A program made the position numbers and the translations under genes. Below are positions 12,990 through 25,116 of a stretch of DNA of 64,000 nt, piece by piece (the stretch's first letter is position 1; every line of letters starts with the position of its first letter). The DNA lies in NCBI GenBank assembly GCA_942486035.1, contig CALNXK010000039.1, positions 2,314,501-2,378,500 on the forward strand, read 5' to 3'. This DNA is from Porites lobata (taxonomy: Eukaryota > Cnidaria > Anthozoa > Scleractinia > Poritidae). The notes under the pieces were generated by a model. That model was not told the DNA's origin and ran no database searches. It saw only the letters and a list, made by a program, of their open reading frames with translations.

Positions 12990-13100
12990 TCTTGTTCAAT
13001 TTCAGCCAATCAGAAAAACTACCCAGATCTGGGTGGTGATGCATCATCAGTATGGAATTTCTGCACTCATTTGTTAGACTTCATTATTCACAGGGAAACT
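12990..13100. repeat. Solo arm of the CCCAGATCTGGGT foldback family
   Basis: Carries ACCCAGATCTGGGTGGTG and CATCATCAGTATGGAATTTC, matching the right arm of the element at 26413-26757, but without the 111-bp insertion found there. Confidence 0.7.
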
Positions 13101-13291
13101 AGTGGTGACATTAATATCAGCTATTTTCTCAGGCAACTTTTTAACTAACAAAAATCTTTTGCTAACCGGCAAAAGGTGAATAAGTGTTTTACGTAAATTG
13201 ACAGTTGAAAGTTAGAAAGTTGGTGCATCTTAATACAGGCATAGATCCATCAGACTGCACCAATGGATGAAGATGATTGTACTACTTTATG

Positions 13292-16200
13292 TTATAAGTG
13301 AAGAGATCTTGGACTTCCTGGGTAAAATCCTCCTGCTGATGCACTGAAGAGTTGAAATTCATGATCAAGTGGTAGTTCTACAACAAAGTAAGACAAAGAT
13401 TCATCAGTAACAGATTCATCAGTAAATGCAGTACCAGCTTACAAAATGTTTTTATAATATTTGGTAATAATAATATGACAACTTGTTAGCAAGATGGATA
13501 CTGTATTTTACTTGAATAAGCACTGCAGCGCTCATTAAATTTTTTAACCCCTCAAAGTGGCCCTTATTCAAAAGGGGGTGCTTATAATTTTATTATCATT
13601 ATTTTTCTGCATTACTTAAACTGACAGAATTGACGTCTTTTGATTTTGATTATATCAGGACCATGGCAGCTAATCCAGGGCAGCACTCTTTAGCTTCTTT
13701 CTCCCAAAATATGCTGCCCTTATTCACTACAGTAAATATGCTAATACAATACCCACTAGTAAACATACAAATTTGTATATTCAACAACGAATTTCCACTG
13801 AGTTTGACCTAAGGTAACACAATACATCAACACTGGTTTCATGAAACCAACTGAAACTACAACAAACCCTACTGTGCATATACATGTAAGAAGGTATGTT
13901 TTTAGAATTTTTAAAAGTCAGCTTGAAAAGGTTCAGTTAAGGTTCTTTTATGTTTAAAAACATAACGCAGGTCCTGGTTGTTCAAACATTCGATAGTGCT
14001 ATCCACTGGTTAAATCAATATCCAGGGGATAAGTATTACGGAAACTGCGTTATCCACTCATCTTTGCTTAAAAAGCAAACAGTTGCAGTTTTAACTTGTG
14101 TATGTGTGTAAGTGTTAATAATCTCCTTTCCCCAATCCTCTGGAGTGGTTCCCAGTGGAGTAAATAACAATGTCCCAATTCCAGCACTATATACTGCCAT
14201 CTCTCACACTTGGGTGCCCCAAGGAGGAGTGGAGTGAGAAAACAGTCGACATTTCTTTCAGGGCATGTGTCACTCCACCTTAATTCAATATACAGTAGAA
14301 CCCTGTCAATACAGTCACCAATGGGTCCAAAAAATTTGGCTGTATCAATGGCGTGGTACCGGGGCAGGACCAAATTTCATGACTTTATAATGGTTGTAAT
14401 GAAAAGTACACCATACATCATATTTGCACCTCTTGAACATATTGTCCTCTCTAATAAGCAACCAGAATGTAGATATTGTGTACAGTTATTGTAAAAACTA
14501 CTCTAAACTTTTTTTTCCATCCTTAGAAATTGGTTATTACCCCGCCAAAAACAAATATAAGTGTATTGTAGTTTAAAAACAATAAAAGAACAGGCTTAGC
14601 TTACTAGGTCAATGAAATTGACATGACACAGGCATTTTATTTTTCTAATTTCAAATGAGTGGCTGTATTAACAGGGTGAAATTATAAAAGATTCTACTGC
14701 TAGGGATTTTAAAATGTGGCCATTGACTGTATCAATGGGTGACAGCATTAATGAGGGATTTTTCTAAGGCAATGTATGGCCGTTTTGCCGGACCAAGAAA
14801 AAGTGACTGTAAAAATGAGGTGGCTGTGGCATGTAAGGTGAGATTCCACTGCAGTGTCCTGCAACCATGTCCTACTATAATAATATTGTACATTTGAAAA
14901 CATGATAGCTCCTGTGTTACATTAATAATACTCATAATCCACACTGGAGGAAAATTACCTGTGATAAAATCAATCCGTGGAATGGTAATAGTACTGTATT
15001 TCTGTATCACATCTCCCCAAAAAGTGTTCATTTCTCTTCTTTCTTTGGCTTTGTTAGAAACAAAGAAACCATCCAATACATTGTTAAAGCAGTGGTCATA
15101 ATCTTTGCTGGGTCCATCTTGAGCAGTGCCAGCATCAGTGAAAAATGAGCCCCACTGGTTTGACAAGAGTACCTCTTCCTTGTGCCTTTCAATCTCTATG
15201 TGATCCTAGTGAAGGAAATGAAATATAATCTTGATTAAATTGCTAGGTAATAATAATAATAATAATAATAATATTAATAATAAGACAGAGACTGTGCCAA
15301 TCATAGTTGGTGTGCTGGGACTTCTTAAAAAGGGAGTGGACCAGAATTTAGGAAAGATCACTGGAACCATTAACATCAACGAACTGCAAAAGATGATCCT
15401 CTTGGGATCAGTGTGCATGATAATATAAAAGATTTCTGTCCATCCAACACCTCAGGACCAAGGAATGGGCCCTGGTCTAAGAGTATACAAGAAGCAATTT
15501 ATAGCACTAGGAACAACAACAACAACAATAATAATGGCAAAAATAATAATAATAAGTAATAAACTTCTTAACATGAGGGTCACATAATTGCCTTTTCCAG
15601 GCTACCCTTACCCACTACAACTGTAAGTGGCAAACCAGGCCTGGCCAGGCTTTGCCATGCTTTTGACCACACCCCTTATGCAAGGTCTCTTACAGTAATA
15701 CTTAAGTTATTAGAAGAGGAGGTAAAGAAAACCATCTGGCAGAAGGATAACCAGTAAGTGTGGCCAAGGGGTTGTACCTCGTGGATAACAAGAAACAAAA
15801 TCCCGTGAGTCATCAGGGAGGGACGAACCTGGGACTGCAGGATTATGAGGCAATTGGTACATTGGCCCCAGCTAGCCTGAGATCATGCCCTCTCCCTATT
15901 ATCTCTAAATTTCAAAAAATGCCTGATCACACATGGGATGAAATTATCAGAGGTTAAGCGTTTCTGATGCTATTTAGCTCTGACTCAAGACAGCACAAGA
16001 TAATCTAGCAATCTTACATGGAGATACTTGGCAGGTTTCTTGGGACTGGGACCATCTTCAAGTGATTCCTATTTTGAAAATGATAATAAAATAATCATAA
16101 ATTGTGGAGTAAATGGTCTTGAACATTCATTGCCACTCAGAGTTTCATGCTTCTTGTGAAGCAATCATTGGGCAACTGCCAAAAGTAACAGTTACATTAT

Positions 16201-19200
16201 CAAATAATATATAGAGAAAATAGAACAATAAATACTAGGGTGGCGCATCACATCACTAATTAAGTGATGCCTACAAAGGTCATGTCACATTTGCAACAGA
16301 CTCTAATAATCAAATTAAGGCACTTTTCAATAGAAATTTCCTAGAATGTTTGCTGAAAACAATATCTACATTAACTAAAGTGACAAGGTGCTGCAATAAA
16401 TGCATTGTTCAATCAGTGTTAAAATCCTTGCGTGATCTGTCACACAACAGAAATTTATTTTATAACTCACGTCCCTGATAGAAGATGGACTAAAGCAGCT
16501 TAACATTATTAGAATAATGACAGAAGACCTTTAATTGACCACTCCAGAAATACCGTAACATACCATAATGCTCTTTGTTTGTCACCTCAAAATTTTGCAT
16601 AAGCATTGTGTTCAGTTTCTCTTGCGAGTTAAAATGGCCCCAAGAGAAACTGAAAGAGTCTTATGGTATGTTATGGTATTTTCTGGAGTGGTCAATTCAC
16701 TCTTCCAACCCATGAAAAAAATCAGTTGATCACTAAAAACACAACCATTTTAAATACCTTTTTATCTTCATGTGTTACAAGGTGTTCTATTACTAGGCCT
16801 TCTGATTCCATTTCCTCCAGTATTGTGACAACATCCCAGCCACCATGTACCACTGATGGGAACAAGTCTGACCTCATACTATCTCCAAAATACAAAACCT
16901 ACAGAGGCATTAATGAACATAAGGGTTAGCAAAATAAAATGTGTTGAACTGGAAAATATCAATTAAGCATATATTGAACTCTGGGTCAAATAAAAATTTT
17001 TTCCTGACTTAAGGCCATCCCCTTTTTTGCATTTAGCGTCAAATGCATTTCCTGATATTGGGTTGGTCGGTTGGATTAAAAAAAACCTAAAAAAAACAAA
17101 TCACAAGAAGTCTCGGAATTGGAGGCCCTGGTACCCCAGGACAACATTAAAAGTTAACATTTACATATTTGGATTAACAAAATAATTATAGTGTAAAAAT
17201 TAATGTTCCATTTTGTCCCTGTTTTTCTCTACGTTGTTACTATGCTCATTTTTCAGATTAAAAGAATTATTTCAAGTGAAAAATAGTGTAACTACGTTGT
17301 TACTTCTTTTTTGGTTTGAAAATGCCAAAAATACGAGGTGGCTGGACGACGCTATGGAGAAAAAAAGAGGATGGCCTAACGGGCCAGTCAAAATTATCTT
17401 AACCCTTAACTCCTCCAGACTGATCACCAACATTTCCTTAAGGAATTAGTTGAAAGAATTTAATTTAAAAAATCAAAGCAATTTGCATGTACCTTAGATA
17501 ATCATTAATATTGTTTTATTCTCATGACCTGTTCTCTTGATAATGTATAGATATTGTTTGGAGAAAATTGACAATGGTCACACCTGGTAATTAAAAGATT
17601 ACATACCTTAAGGTTTTCTTTGTTGGTTTGTTTTTGAAGAAATGCAGTGAAGTCCCTGTGATTCCCTCTGCTATAAATTCTATTTTGCTGAAGCTGTTTT
17701 ACAGGATCACCTTCTCTTTCACCATCTGTTAAAAGTTTAAATAAAAATTTTATTGAGAAATGATGTGATTGATTAACATGTCACGGGCATGGGGCATGTC
17801 AAGACGCATGTCATACATGAACTGTGTGTATGGCACAGCTAGCCACGAGTCCTTCGTAGCTCAGTGGTTAGAGCATCTGACTGGTCTACGGAAGGTCATA
17901 GGTTCAATTACTGTCGCGGACTCAGATTTTTTCTTTGTCACATGCTCATGACTTGTTGATCACATCATTTCTCATTTCTTCATCACGCTTAAAATTTACC
18001 ATCAATAATTTTATCACCTTTGCACCTCTACAAAATTAACATGTACTGTACACTAAACTGAAACCATTTTTGTACAGTCACATGAAAAAATAATCATTCA
18101 GAATTTTTGACTTGTAATGACATTTTCAATAAATTAGGTTCTCTTGCTCATCTTCAATGCCCTTTTTGATGTTTGCATCCATGAATCAAGTACCAAGAAT
18201 TGAGACTTGATTCTTGATGATTGCTTCTCAAATCTCAATCCTCAGTTACTGAAAGAATTATCAAACCAGAAATGCTTTTGTCAAAGTTTTCAGTAATTGG
18301 CACCTCTCTTTTCTTGAAACTAGTTAGATGCAACTATCAACAGCCTTTATGCAATTGTCAATTAACCAACTTACATCTTGAGGAAACAACTTGAAATGAT
18401 CATTCAAGCATTACAGTTTCTCAAGCACAATGAATTTATAGCTAGGCCACCCAGACAAAACAATACCCAAAACCTGACAGCCAAAACCAGTAAATAAAAT
18501 GAAAATGTAAAACAAAACACAGGAGCATTATTCAATATTTTTACCAATCTCATAAAACTGGGTTAGTTGTTCTTCGGACTTGAAAAAACCTGCAAAAATT
18601 ATTAATAAAAAAATAAATAACATTTTAAATATAAATTAATCACTAGGTTATAATTTGTACTTTGCTCATCATCACATTTAAAATGTATCCTTCCTGGCTG
18701 ACTGCTAGCTATGGCATGATGTCCGATGTGTGTGAATGATTTTATAGCTTTCCATGTATACAAAATGTAGCTATCCATGCATGTGGCCAGTATAGTGTAG
18801 AAAAAGCCTAAATCTTTCTGATTACTAGTCTTAAAATTATTATTGATCATCATCACATCTGGTAATTTTAAAGGCCTCCTGGTAAGAGGTTGCTTATGAA
18901 AAGTATAAAAAGTGACTGACAAATTCAGGTAAAAGTCATTAAGCATTATGATAACTTAGGAGAAATTTGATGTTGATCTTTACCGGACTAAAACAGCTTT
19001 ATACAATGCATAAGCACCTTCAATCTTAAGTGTGGGCACTTTCAGTACATAAACTGTATTATTATAAATTATGCATTAAAAATAATTATCAACAGTTGGT
19101 ATGACCAGAAAAAACATGAGTTTGAAAGAAACCTGGTTTTCCAGCCATGCAAACAACAACATCAAACATTTCTGGCCAGTGTTCCCTAAAACAAAATAAA

Positions 19201-19460
19201 CCAATCAGACGTGTAATAGAGACAAAAGTAAAGTTAGCACCTTTTTGCATTTCAACATATGCTAATTGCATTTGGTTCTTTCCTTCTCTTCTGGACCATT
19301 ACTTAATCAAAAAGCACATATTAAGTAAAATGCTAAGAGGTTAGGTACAACCAAATTCAAGCACATCATCATCAACATATGAAATCATCACCATTAACAT
19401 TACCAATAACACCACCATTATTACCACTACCAACATCATCATCAGCCGCGGCCGCATGAA

Positions 19461-19499
<39 letters not shown>

Positions 19500-22400
19500 T
19501 ATCATCATCATCATCATCATCATCATTAAAATCATCATTATCATCAACATCATCATCATCATCACCATGATTATCATTGCAACCATCATAAAGGTCATAC
19601 AATATCATCTTCCTCATCATCAATATTATGATGTGGGACCTCAAATGGGGGAGCAATGGTTCCACAGTACCAAAAATCTTAATCATTATGCTAAAACTAA
19701 TAAGTATTCAGCCTTACCCAACAGCAAAATTCATAAGAAGATTTGTGTAGTCAATGTATGAGTTGGTGAGGAGGAAGACTTTTTGCTTTCCATCTCGTAA
19801 AGATTTAATCCAGTCAAGGATTTTCTTGCTACATGGCTTTATAAATTTAGACGTATTTTTTGTTATGACAGGAAAGAAGTACCCATTTTGATCTGAAAAG
19901 AAAATAAAGAAAGAATTTCAAAAGTAGGTTGAGTTTGATGGTCCGGGTGAACAGATTCCTGAATAGGACTGTTGTTTTTGACAGTGACTGATGTTTCGAC
20001 AACCTGTGCGTCAGTTGATGGTATTATACTCTGGTTATTGATCCGATTGGTCAATTACGTCGCGATGTTATTGGTCGTCTGTCAGTTAAGCCGTGATGTT
20101 ATTGGCTATGAGGACTCGTAATCAGTAATTGGTGCATTTTGATCCGTTTATTGTCACAGTTAAACAGTCGTCTGTTAGTCACATTGTCATTCTCTTGTAG
20201 GCTTACAGACGACCCTGATACAAACACTATCAAACAAACAATAAATAAAAATAATTATGACTTACCAGAAAACTTTAGTGGATTAAAAACATGTCTTAAC
20301 ATATAAATTACATCTGGCCAAAAATTGTATTTTTCCAATCTTCCATTCTAGCAGAGGAAGAAAAACAGCAAAAATATCACATTTACATTTTTTGCACCAG
20401 CAAATTACAGATAACATTATTGTGATCAAACTTTGCTTACCGCTGATAATTGAAGGAAAAGTCATGTCCATTTACCTTTTCATCTATTATATCAATGAGA
20501 CGTGCACATATTACCATCACAGGAAGGTCAAAGTAATTCTCAAACACTCTAAACATGGAAGCTGTACCAGAAAAAGAAATCATACATGTACCATCATATT
20601 AAAATAAAATAATTGTTTTATTTGCTTATGCTGGTTAAGGAAAATTGATATAGATAATAATTTTCTGAATTAAAATAATTTTCAGCAATAGATGAGCTTG
20701 GGTACTGGTGCCTACAAGGTTGGTGGAGATGGTAAAGCTCTAGCACCAGGAATGAGGTATCCATGGCAACCCTGTGAGCGACCTCAACCATGCACCGTCA
20801 CACTGAACTGTTCAGTGGAATACTTACTGACCAATAGCTACCCAGTGCTGTCAACTCTCCCGGATAATCCAGGAGACTCCAGATTTTGAACCGTTTCTCC
20901 AGGTCTCCAGATTAGAGTCTGAAATCTCCCTAATAGTTGCCAACGTTCGCCATTTCTTGTAGATTCGACTTTTGTGTTGTTTGAGCTATTTTACTGTTAA
21001 CACTGAATGTTTCCTCACAAACTCCGGTATGCCAATGTAATATAAGTAATAAAGTGATTGGTGGGAAGTAAACCAATCAGGTCAAATGTTACAATTCCAA
21101 AAACATCTTTTATGCCATTTTTTGCACAATTGACGTCATGTGTTGTGCATTACAACATCATCTATCATCCCTTCCCTATCAATTCTCAATATTTGAAGAC
21201 GTAGGGGCTGGACAGCCCTGCCCACCTAGCCCTGAATTCAAAAAAGAAGGATACAGGGTTGGGAGAAACTCAGCATGAAAATGGCAAGAAAGAAACAAGG
21301 CTATAGTGAAGACACTTTGAGAACAACAGGTTAGCATTTTGTGGCTATCAAAAAGACAAGATAATTTTCTAGTTTAGTGATTTACACATATTTAAAAGAC
21401 AGTAAATTTACAGCAGTCAAAAGGTATGTGAAAGGGGGTACCAGTAGTCAATAGAAGGTATAGGAAAGGCTAGTGCCATCCTTATATGAATATTATTTTG
21501 GAAAAACTGACTCTCCTCATACTTCCACCAGAGCACTGGAAATTTTTCACCACATTGTGGTCTGTCCTCTTAGCATGATAGGAAATTTATGCAACCACGA
21601 TAACGACTGCAGTAAAAGCAGAAACTTTCAGATAACAATACACAGTCAAAAATGTACAAATTATTGTGTCTTACACTGTTGACTTGGATTTTCTTTCAGG
21701 CTGTTAATCTCAGGCCATATGCTCTTTTCTCCATACCAATCTGTAATTTCTTCTCTTGTCATCCGTTTTGTACCATGTGTTGCCCTAATAAAAATTAATG
21801 GTAAAAAGCATGAAAAAATTATCTTTTGGTTAAAAGGCCTGTATTTCTAGACTATGGTGAAAATGGATGTCCAGGGATGTCCATTTTTGCACTCCTAATT
21901 TGTACATGCATGTATAACACTGTACACAAGGTTGTGTTTTTAAATGACCATGTTGATGAGTTGTTTGGCTACAGTTCAGATGTAATTAATTTTAATTAGT
22001 GGCCATTGTAATGAAGAGTTGGCTATTATAGTATAAATTTAATTAAGTGGAAAAGAGTCATTAAGTAGTCAATGAGTCATGAGTCAATAGTTTGCATCTC
22101 TCAGATTTGCTATCAGTAACTGCTTTACAGAAGATACTGTATAGTGACAAACCCAACCTAAATAAATGCTAACCACTTTGAGTGAGTCATTAACCCTACA
22201 TCACTATTGTTACTTTTTTAAGATGTTATGAAAGGCTAAAATGTGAAAAAAGGACCAACCCTCATTATTCATCATACGAAAGATTAAACTCAGGGTTGTC
22301 AGAAAGTTTTGAAGTAGATGGCTGAGTTGTCAAAGAAAACAGCCAGTCTAGGGATATTTCATTTAAAAAACGCCATTGATAAAGAAATGCCAAGCAGAGT

Positions 22401-25116
22401 AGCCAGCCGATACTAACCAAGTAGGCGGCAATTTTCGCCGGCAGCCAGCTACATCTGACAACCCTGAAACTAAAACATTAGAATGTGCATTTGTGGGGAA
22501 TCACTACAGTCAGTGCTTTATAGCCTTTATCAAAACTAAAATTACCAATTATTAACCCCATCACTATTTTCAGTACTTAACCCAAACCTGATTCAAGGCT
22601 TGACTCATGACTCATTGACTCGTTGAACTCATAAGACAAGCTTTCCCTGTTTTGAGAGGTGGATGACATTCGATTCCTGCAAAATCAGCTGCTCAAAATG
22701 GCCATTATGTATAAAGTATTAAGTAATATCTTGTTCTTGAGGAAACAATAAATGACAAAACACAGACGCCATTCCAGAAACTGCAAATGGCTTTGTAGCA
22801 CAAAGTTTTAATACCAACCTCAATATAAACCCATCTTTGTCAATTTTCAGGATATTTCCTTTTTGTGTGTCCAAGACCAGTCCCCTAAGACTGGAGAAAA
22901 AATATGCCAGCTACAGTGTAAGTATACATGAAATTAAAAAGGCATAGTCAGCTTATAGTTTTAAGAGAAAAGCAATATTTATAATAAAACAATAGCAATA
23001 AGCATGCCATTAAGGTTTATTTATATGATTAGTATTATGCAATAATACTGATCATGACTTGGCCACTGGTAGGCTGGTGTAAGGTTTAATAAATGAATGT
23101 TTATTTTGTTACTTTTTTGAATGTCTTGAACAACCTATGATGTATCTGGTGTACAGCCATGATCTCTATATAAATATTTGAAAAAGGATGAGAATGGATA
23201 AGGCTTTGCAAGCTGAAAATATGGTCATTCATACCAAAAGTCCTTAAGGTCTTCAAAGTTGTCTTCCAGTAAGCTGGAATCATAGCCTTTGTCTTTAACC
23301 AAGGCTTCTGTGAATATTTTGTAAATAAACTGGAAAAAAAGAAAAGAACTTTATAAGGTATATCATCATGATTGAAAATGCCACTTACTAAATACACTAA
23401 AACACTATAGATGCATTCCTTTGAGATGATCCGGATCAGGATCAGTGATCCGAGATCACTCGGATCATGGTAGATCAAATGAGCCGATGAATCCACTCTG
23501 GACAAGGATTCATCAGTTCATTTGATCTACCATGATCCAAGTGATCTCGGATCAGTGATCCTGATGTGGATCATCCCAAAGGAACGCACCCTATGATATT
23601 GAACAAACATCCCCATGATGTGACCCCACAGGGATATGGGGGTGCTCAGGACCCAAAGCAGTGTTTATTTTAGGAGTTGGCCAATGAGGGCCTCATGATC
23701 ACATACATGAGCCATTTCTGAAATTATAAAGGGTTCTGTTTCAAGAAGGGAATTTTAAAAGGCCTTAGGAATTTAATCCTTTTTGTACCAGCTGGTTTGA
23801 AATTAACTTTCTTTTGATCAACACTCTTTTTCTTCTCTTCCTCAGTTTTTTTTCTTTTTTTGTCTTCATATTATTTTCAACCTTGCCGCAATTTAATTTC
23901 TCAATGAGTTCTGATCCTTTGGTTAACTGCATCAAGTTACATTATTTTCAACAAAAGTAATGGATAATTTGCTTAAAAAGCTTGTCATTTCAGATTTCAG
24001 TTACAGAACTTTTTATCACAACTTGAAATACATCAGCACTTCTGTGTTCAACTCTATTCACTGCTCGCAATTATGTGTTACCCGTTGAGTATCTTTGAGC
24101 CTCCCACAAGACAGTCTAGCATATAACACAGACCAAAAATGCACTTGATGTATTTATTATTTCTTTCATGATGCACATGGCCTAGTCCACAGGTAGGGTA
24201 GTTCACTGCAAAAGATGTTCAAAGCCTGTTTAACTTTAATCCTGGGTTACCATGGGTTATAGGAGGCAGGGTGGCCGAGTGGTTAGAGAGCTGGTCTCGC
24301 AATTCGAAGGCAGCGAGTTCAAGTCCTGCTCTGACCGCTAGCTGGATTTGTTCACGGTAGTCCTGAGTTCACATCCTCGGCTATGTTGGTAAATAGCCAG
24401 CTGGTTTGCCTTCCGCCAGTTGGGATTCTTAACCCTCTTAGGTTTGATTTGAATTATTTGTTTCAGACATTTGCCCGGCCCCACTAGCATCAGTGCTATA
24501 AACACTGCCGAGGGTAAATAACAAATTTCGTGAGCTTGTTTCAAGGATCCCCCCCCGGCCCAATTTAAAAGCCCGCCATCCTTGGGGGGGGGAGGGGGTC
24601 GTCGCTGAGGAGAAATAAATGGAATGTCCCATACAAGTAGTATGATTTTGCTGCATGCATTTGAGTGGGGCTGTGCAGAAATCTATCCTTAAATTATCGT
24701 CCTCGGCACTCTTTGCATCCTTAAGCTATAAAGTGATTAGCAATGCAAACAAAAACACCCTAATAATCTAAGAAGCACAATTTCCACGTGGATATATAAA
24801 GCTTACTTAACTTGAGTATGAAATTTAAGATGAAAGCAGGGAAACCTATATATTAGGACCACACATCCCAAAAAAGCAGTCATAAAAGCTAGATCATGCG
24901 TTGAACTGAACATTTTTTGTGTGTTGTATCAAATAAACGCCTCTATTCTTAACGGGATCGGGAGGAAGTTAACATCGGTTTATTTTTCCGCGCGCTTTTT
25001 CAGGCTCAGACACCGCCATTTTACAAACTCACCGGGTAAAGATAATCCAGCTTATACTGAATCAATGTATGATCTAGATCAAACCCAATCCAGTCGTAGT
25101 CATTTAAACTTGTCAT
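13292..25116 (-). CDS. NT5DC1: NT5DC1, 5'-nucleotidase domain-containing protein 1, 14 exons, complete
   Basis: Predicted cytosolic HAD-superfamily phosphatase of the cN-II/NT5DC family; the physiological substrate is not known. Exons in coding order (minus strand): 25116-25033, 23329-23235, 22890-22819, 21784-21675, 20561-20476, 20347-20266, 19892-19718, 19185-19133, 18589-18545, 17725-17607, 16898-16758, 16068-16018, 15205-14959, 13377-13292 (stop TAA). Every phase matches; the joined frame is 1446 nt, 481 residues (human ~455). HAD motifs: I GFDLDHTL (D13, D15, T17), II VFLLTNS (T219), III GKPGFF (K251), IV YFGDSMRSDLF (D313, D318). Other family landmarks: VKDKGYD, ENYFDLP, IYSRGN, NQWGSFF, YSTITIP and the C-terminal ELPLDHEF block. 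The start is the Met 12 residues before motif I, as in the human protein; the frame stays open upstream but that part looks untranslated. The donor of exon 8 (GTTTCT) is weak. Many MITEs and microsatellites lie in its introns. Confidence 0.95.
13505..13585. repeat. Short copy of the 'AATAAGCGC' repeat family
   Basis: Contains GAATAAGCACTGCAGCGCTC and a later CCCTTATTCAAAAGG, degenerate versions of the AATAAGCGCCCAC units at 41150-41575. Confidence 0.45.
13968..14062. repeat. Partial copy of the 8551-8682 MITE family
   Basis: Contains GGTCCTGGTTGTTCAAACATT, TGCTATCCACTGGTTAAAT and GCGTTATCCAC, similar to the arms of 8551-8682. It lies in the last intron of NT5DC1. Confidence 0.55.
14293..14851. 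mobile_element. MITE with CAGTAGAACCC termini (pogo/Tigger-like)
   Basis: Left end CAGTAGAACCCTGTCAATAC and right end AGATTCCACTG are inverted. The left flank is TA; the right flank is CA, so the TA duplication is decayed. Inner sequence repeats phrases such as GGCTGTATCAATGG. Related in style to 62384-62857. Confidence 0.6.
15248..15284. repeat. (TAA)n microsatellite
   Basis: Short AAT triplet run just beyond exon 13 of NT5DC1; a second shorter run is near 15540. Confidence 0.85.
16533..16697. mobile_element. 165-bp foldback MITE
   Basis: Arms AATTGACCACTCCAGAAATA and TATTTTCTGGAGTGGTCAATT are inverted, and the pairing continues inward (ACATACCATAA against TTATGGTATGT). It lies in NT5DC1 intron 11. 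Confidence 0.85.
17755..17973. mobile_element. Foldback element with a tRNA-like core
   Basis: Arms GAGAAATGATGTG (17755) and CACATCATTTCTC (to 17973) are exact inverses and pairing continues with CATGTCACGGGCATG against CATGCTCATGACTTG. A tRNA-like segment (17849-17921) sits between them. In NT5DC1 intron 9. Confidence 0.75.
17849..17921 (+). repeat. tRNA-like core (Thr-GGT-like anticodon loop)
   Basis: Begins GTCCTTCG and ends CGCGGAC, which pair imperfectly as an acceptor stem. A box TAGCTCAGTGG at 17857-17867 is perfect; B box GGTTCAATTAC at 17901-17911 is damaged. The anticodon loop reads CTGGTCT. Probably a SINE-type derivative rather than a functional tRNA. Confidence 0.5.
19361..19640. 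repeat. (ATC)n microsatellite with a GC-only island
   Basis: Imperfect ATC triplets in NT5DC1 intron 7, interrupted at 19446-19455 by CCGCGGCCGC. Long Ile, Met and Asp runs read from it are not proteins. Confidence 0.9.
19915..20191 (-). repeat. GTCGAAACGTCAG repeat family, copy 1 (deleted)
   Basis: Minus-strand copy of the family seen at 33572-33892. It lacks 36 bases present in that copy (junction at CTGACG/CACAGG), which removes the core of the candidate ribozyme. Lies in NT5DC1 intron 6, upstream of exon 7. Confidence 0.75.
20687..21332 (+). repeat. Dispersed repeat, copy 2, with inner extra sequence
   Basis: Matches 2850-3160 at both ends (ATAGATGAGCTTGGG at the left; AAAATGGCAAGAAAG to GAAGACACTTTGAG at the right); about 400 bases from ~20840 to ~21240 have no counterpart in copy 1 and may be an insertion. 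Confidence 0.6.
22291..22466. mobile_element. 176-bp MITE, hAT-like CAGGG termini
   Basis: Left end CAGGGTTGTCAGAAAG and right end ACATCTGACAACCCTG are inverted. A 5-base AAACT flanks both ends; hAT elements usually make 8-base duplications, so this is shorter than expected. Confidence 0.75.
23413..23587. mobile_element. 175-bp near-perfect palindrome (GGATCA-rich foldback MITE)
   Basis: Two ~80-bp arms, rich in GGATCA and GTGATC, are inverted around an 11-base centre (ACTCTGGACAA). Few mismatches separate the arms, suggesting recent activity or gene conversion. It lies in NT5DC1 intron 1, about 80 bases from exon 2. Confidence 0.85.
24265..24490 (+). mobile_element. tRNA-derived SINE
   Basis: A head with A box TGGCCGAGTGG (24272-24282) and B box AGTTCAAGTCC (24316-24326) is followed by an unrelated body that reaches at least the ATTTGTTTCAG stretch near 24466. 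The head resembles a type II tRNA such as tRNA-Leu or tRNA-Ser. The 3' end is not sharply defined. Confidence 0.65.

Noticed and set aside
19341..19761. Poly-Met, poly-Asp and poly-Ile frames
   Set aside because: Six-frame readings of the ATC microsatellite.
24265..24338. Possible functional tRNA-Leu/Ser gene
   Set aside because: Boxes are good but arms pair poorly and a repeat body follows; a SINE is more likely.
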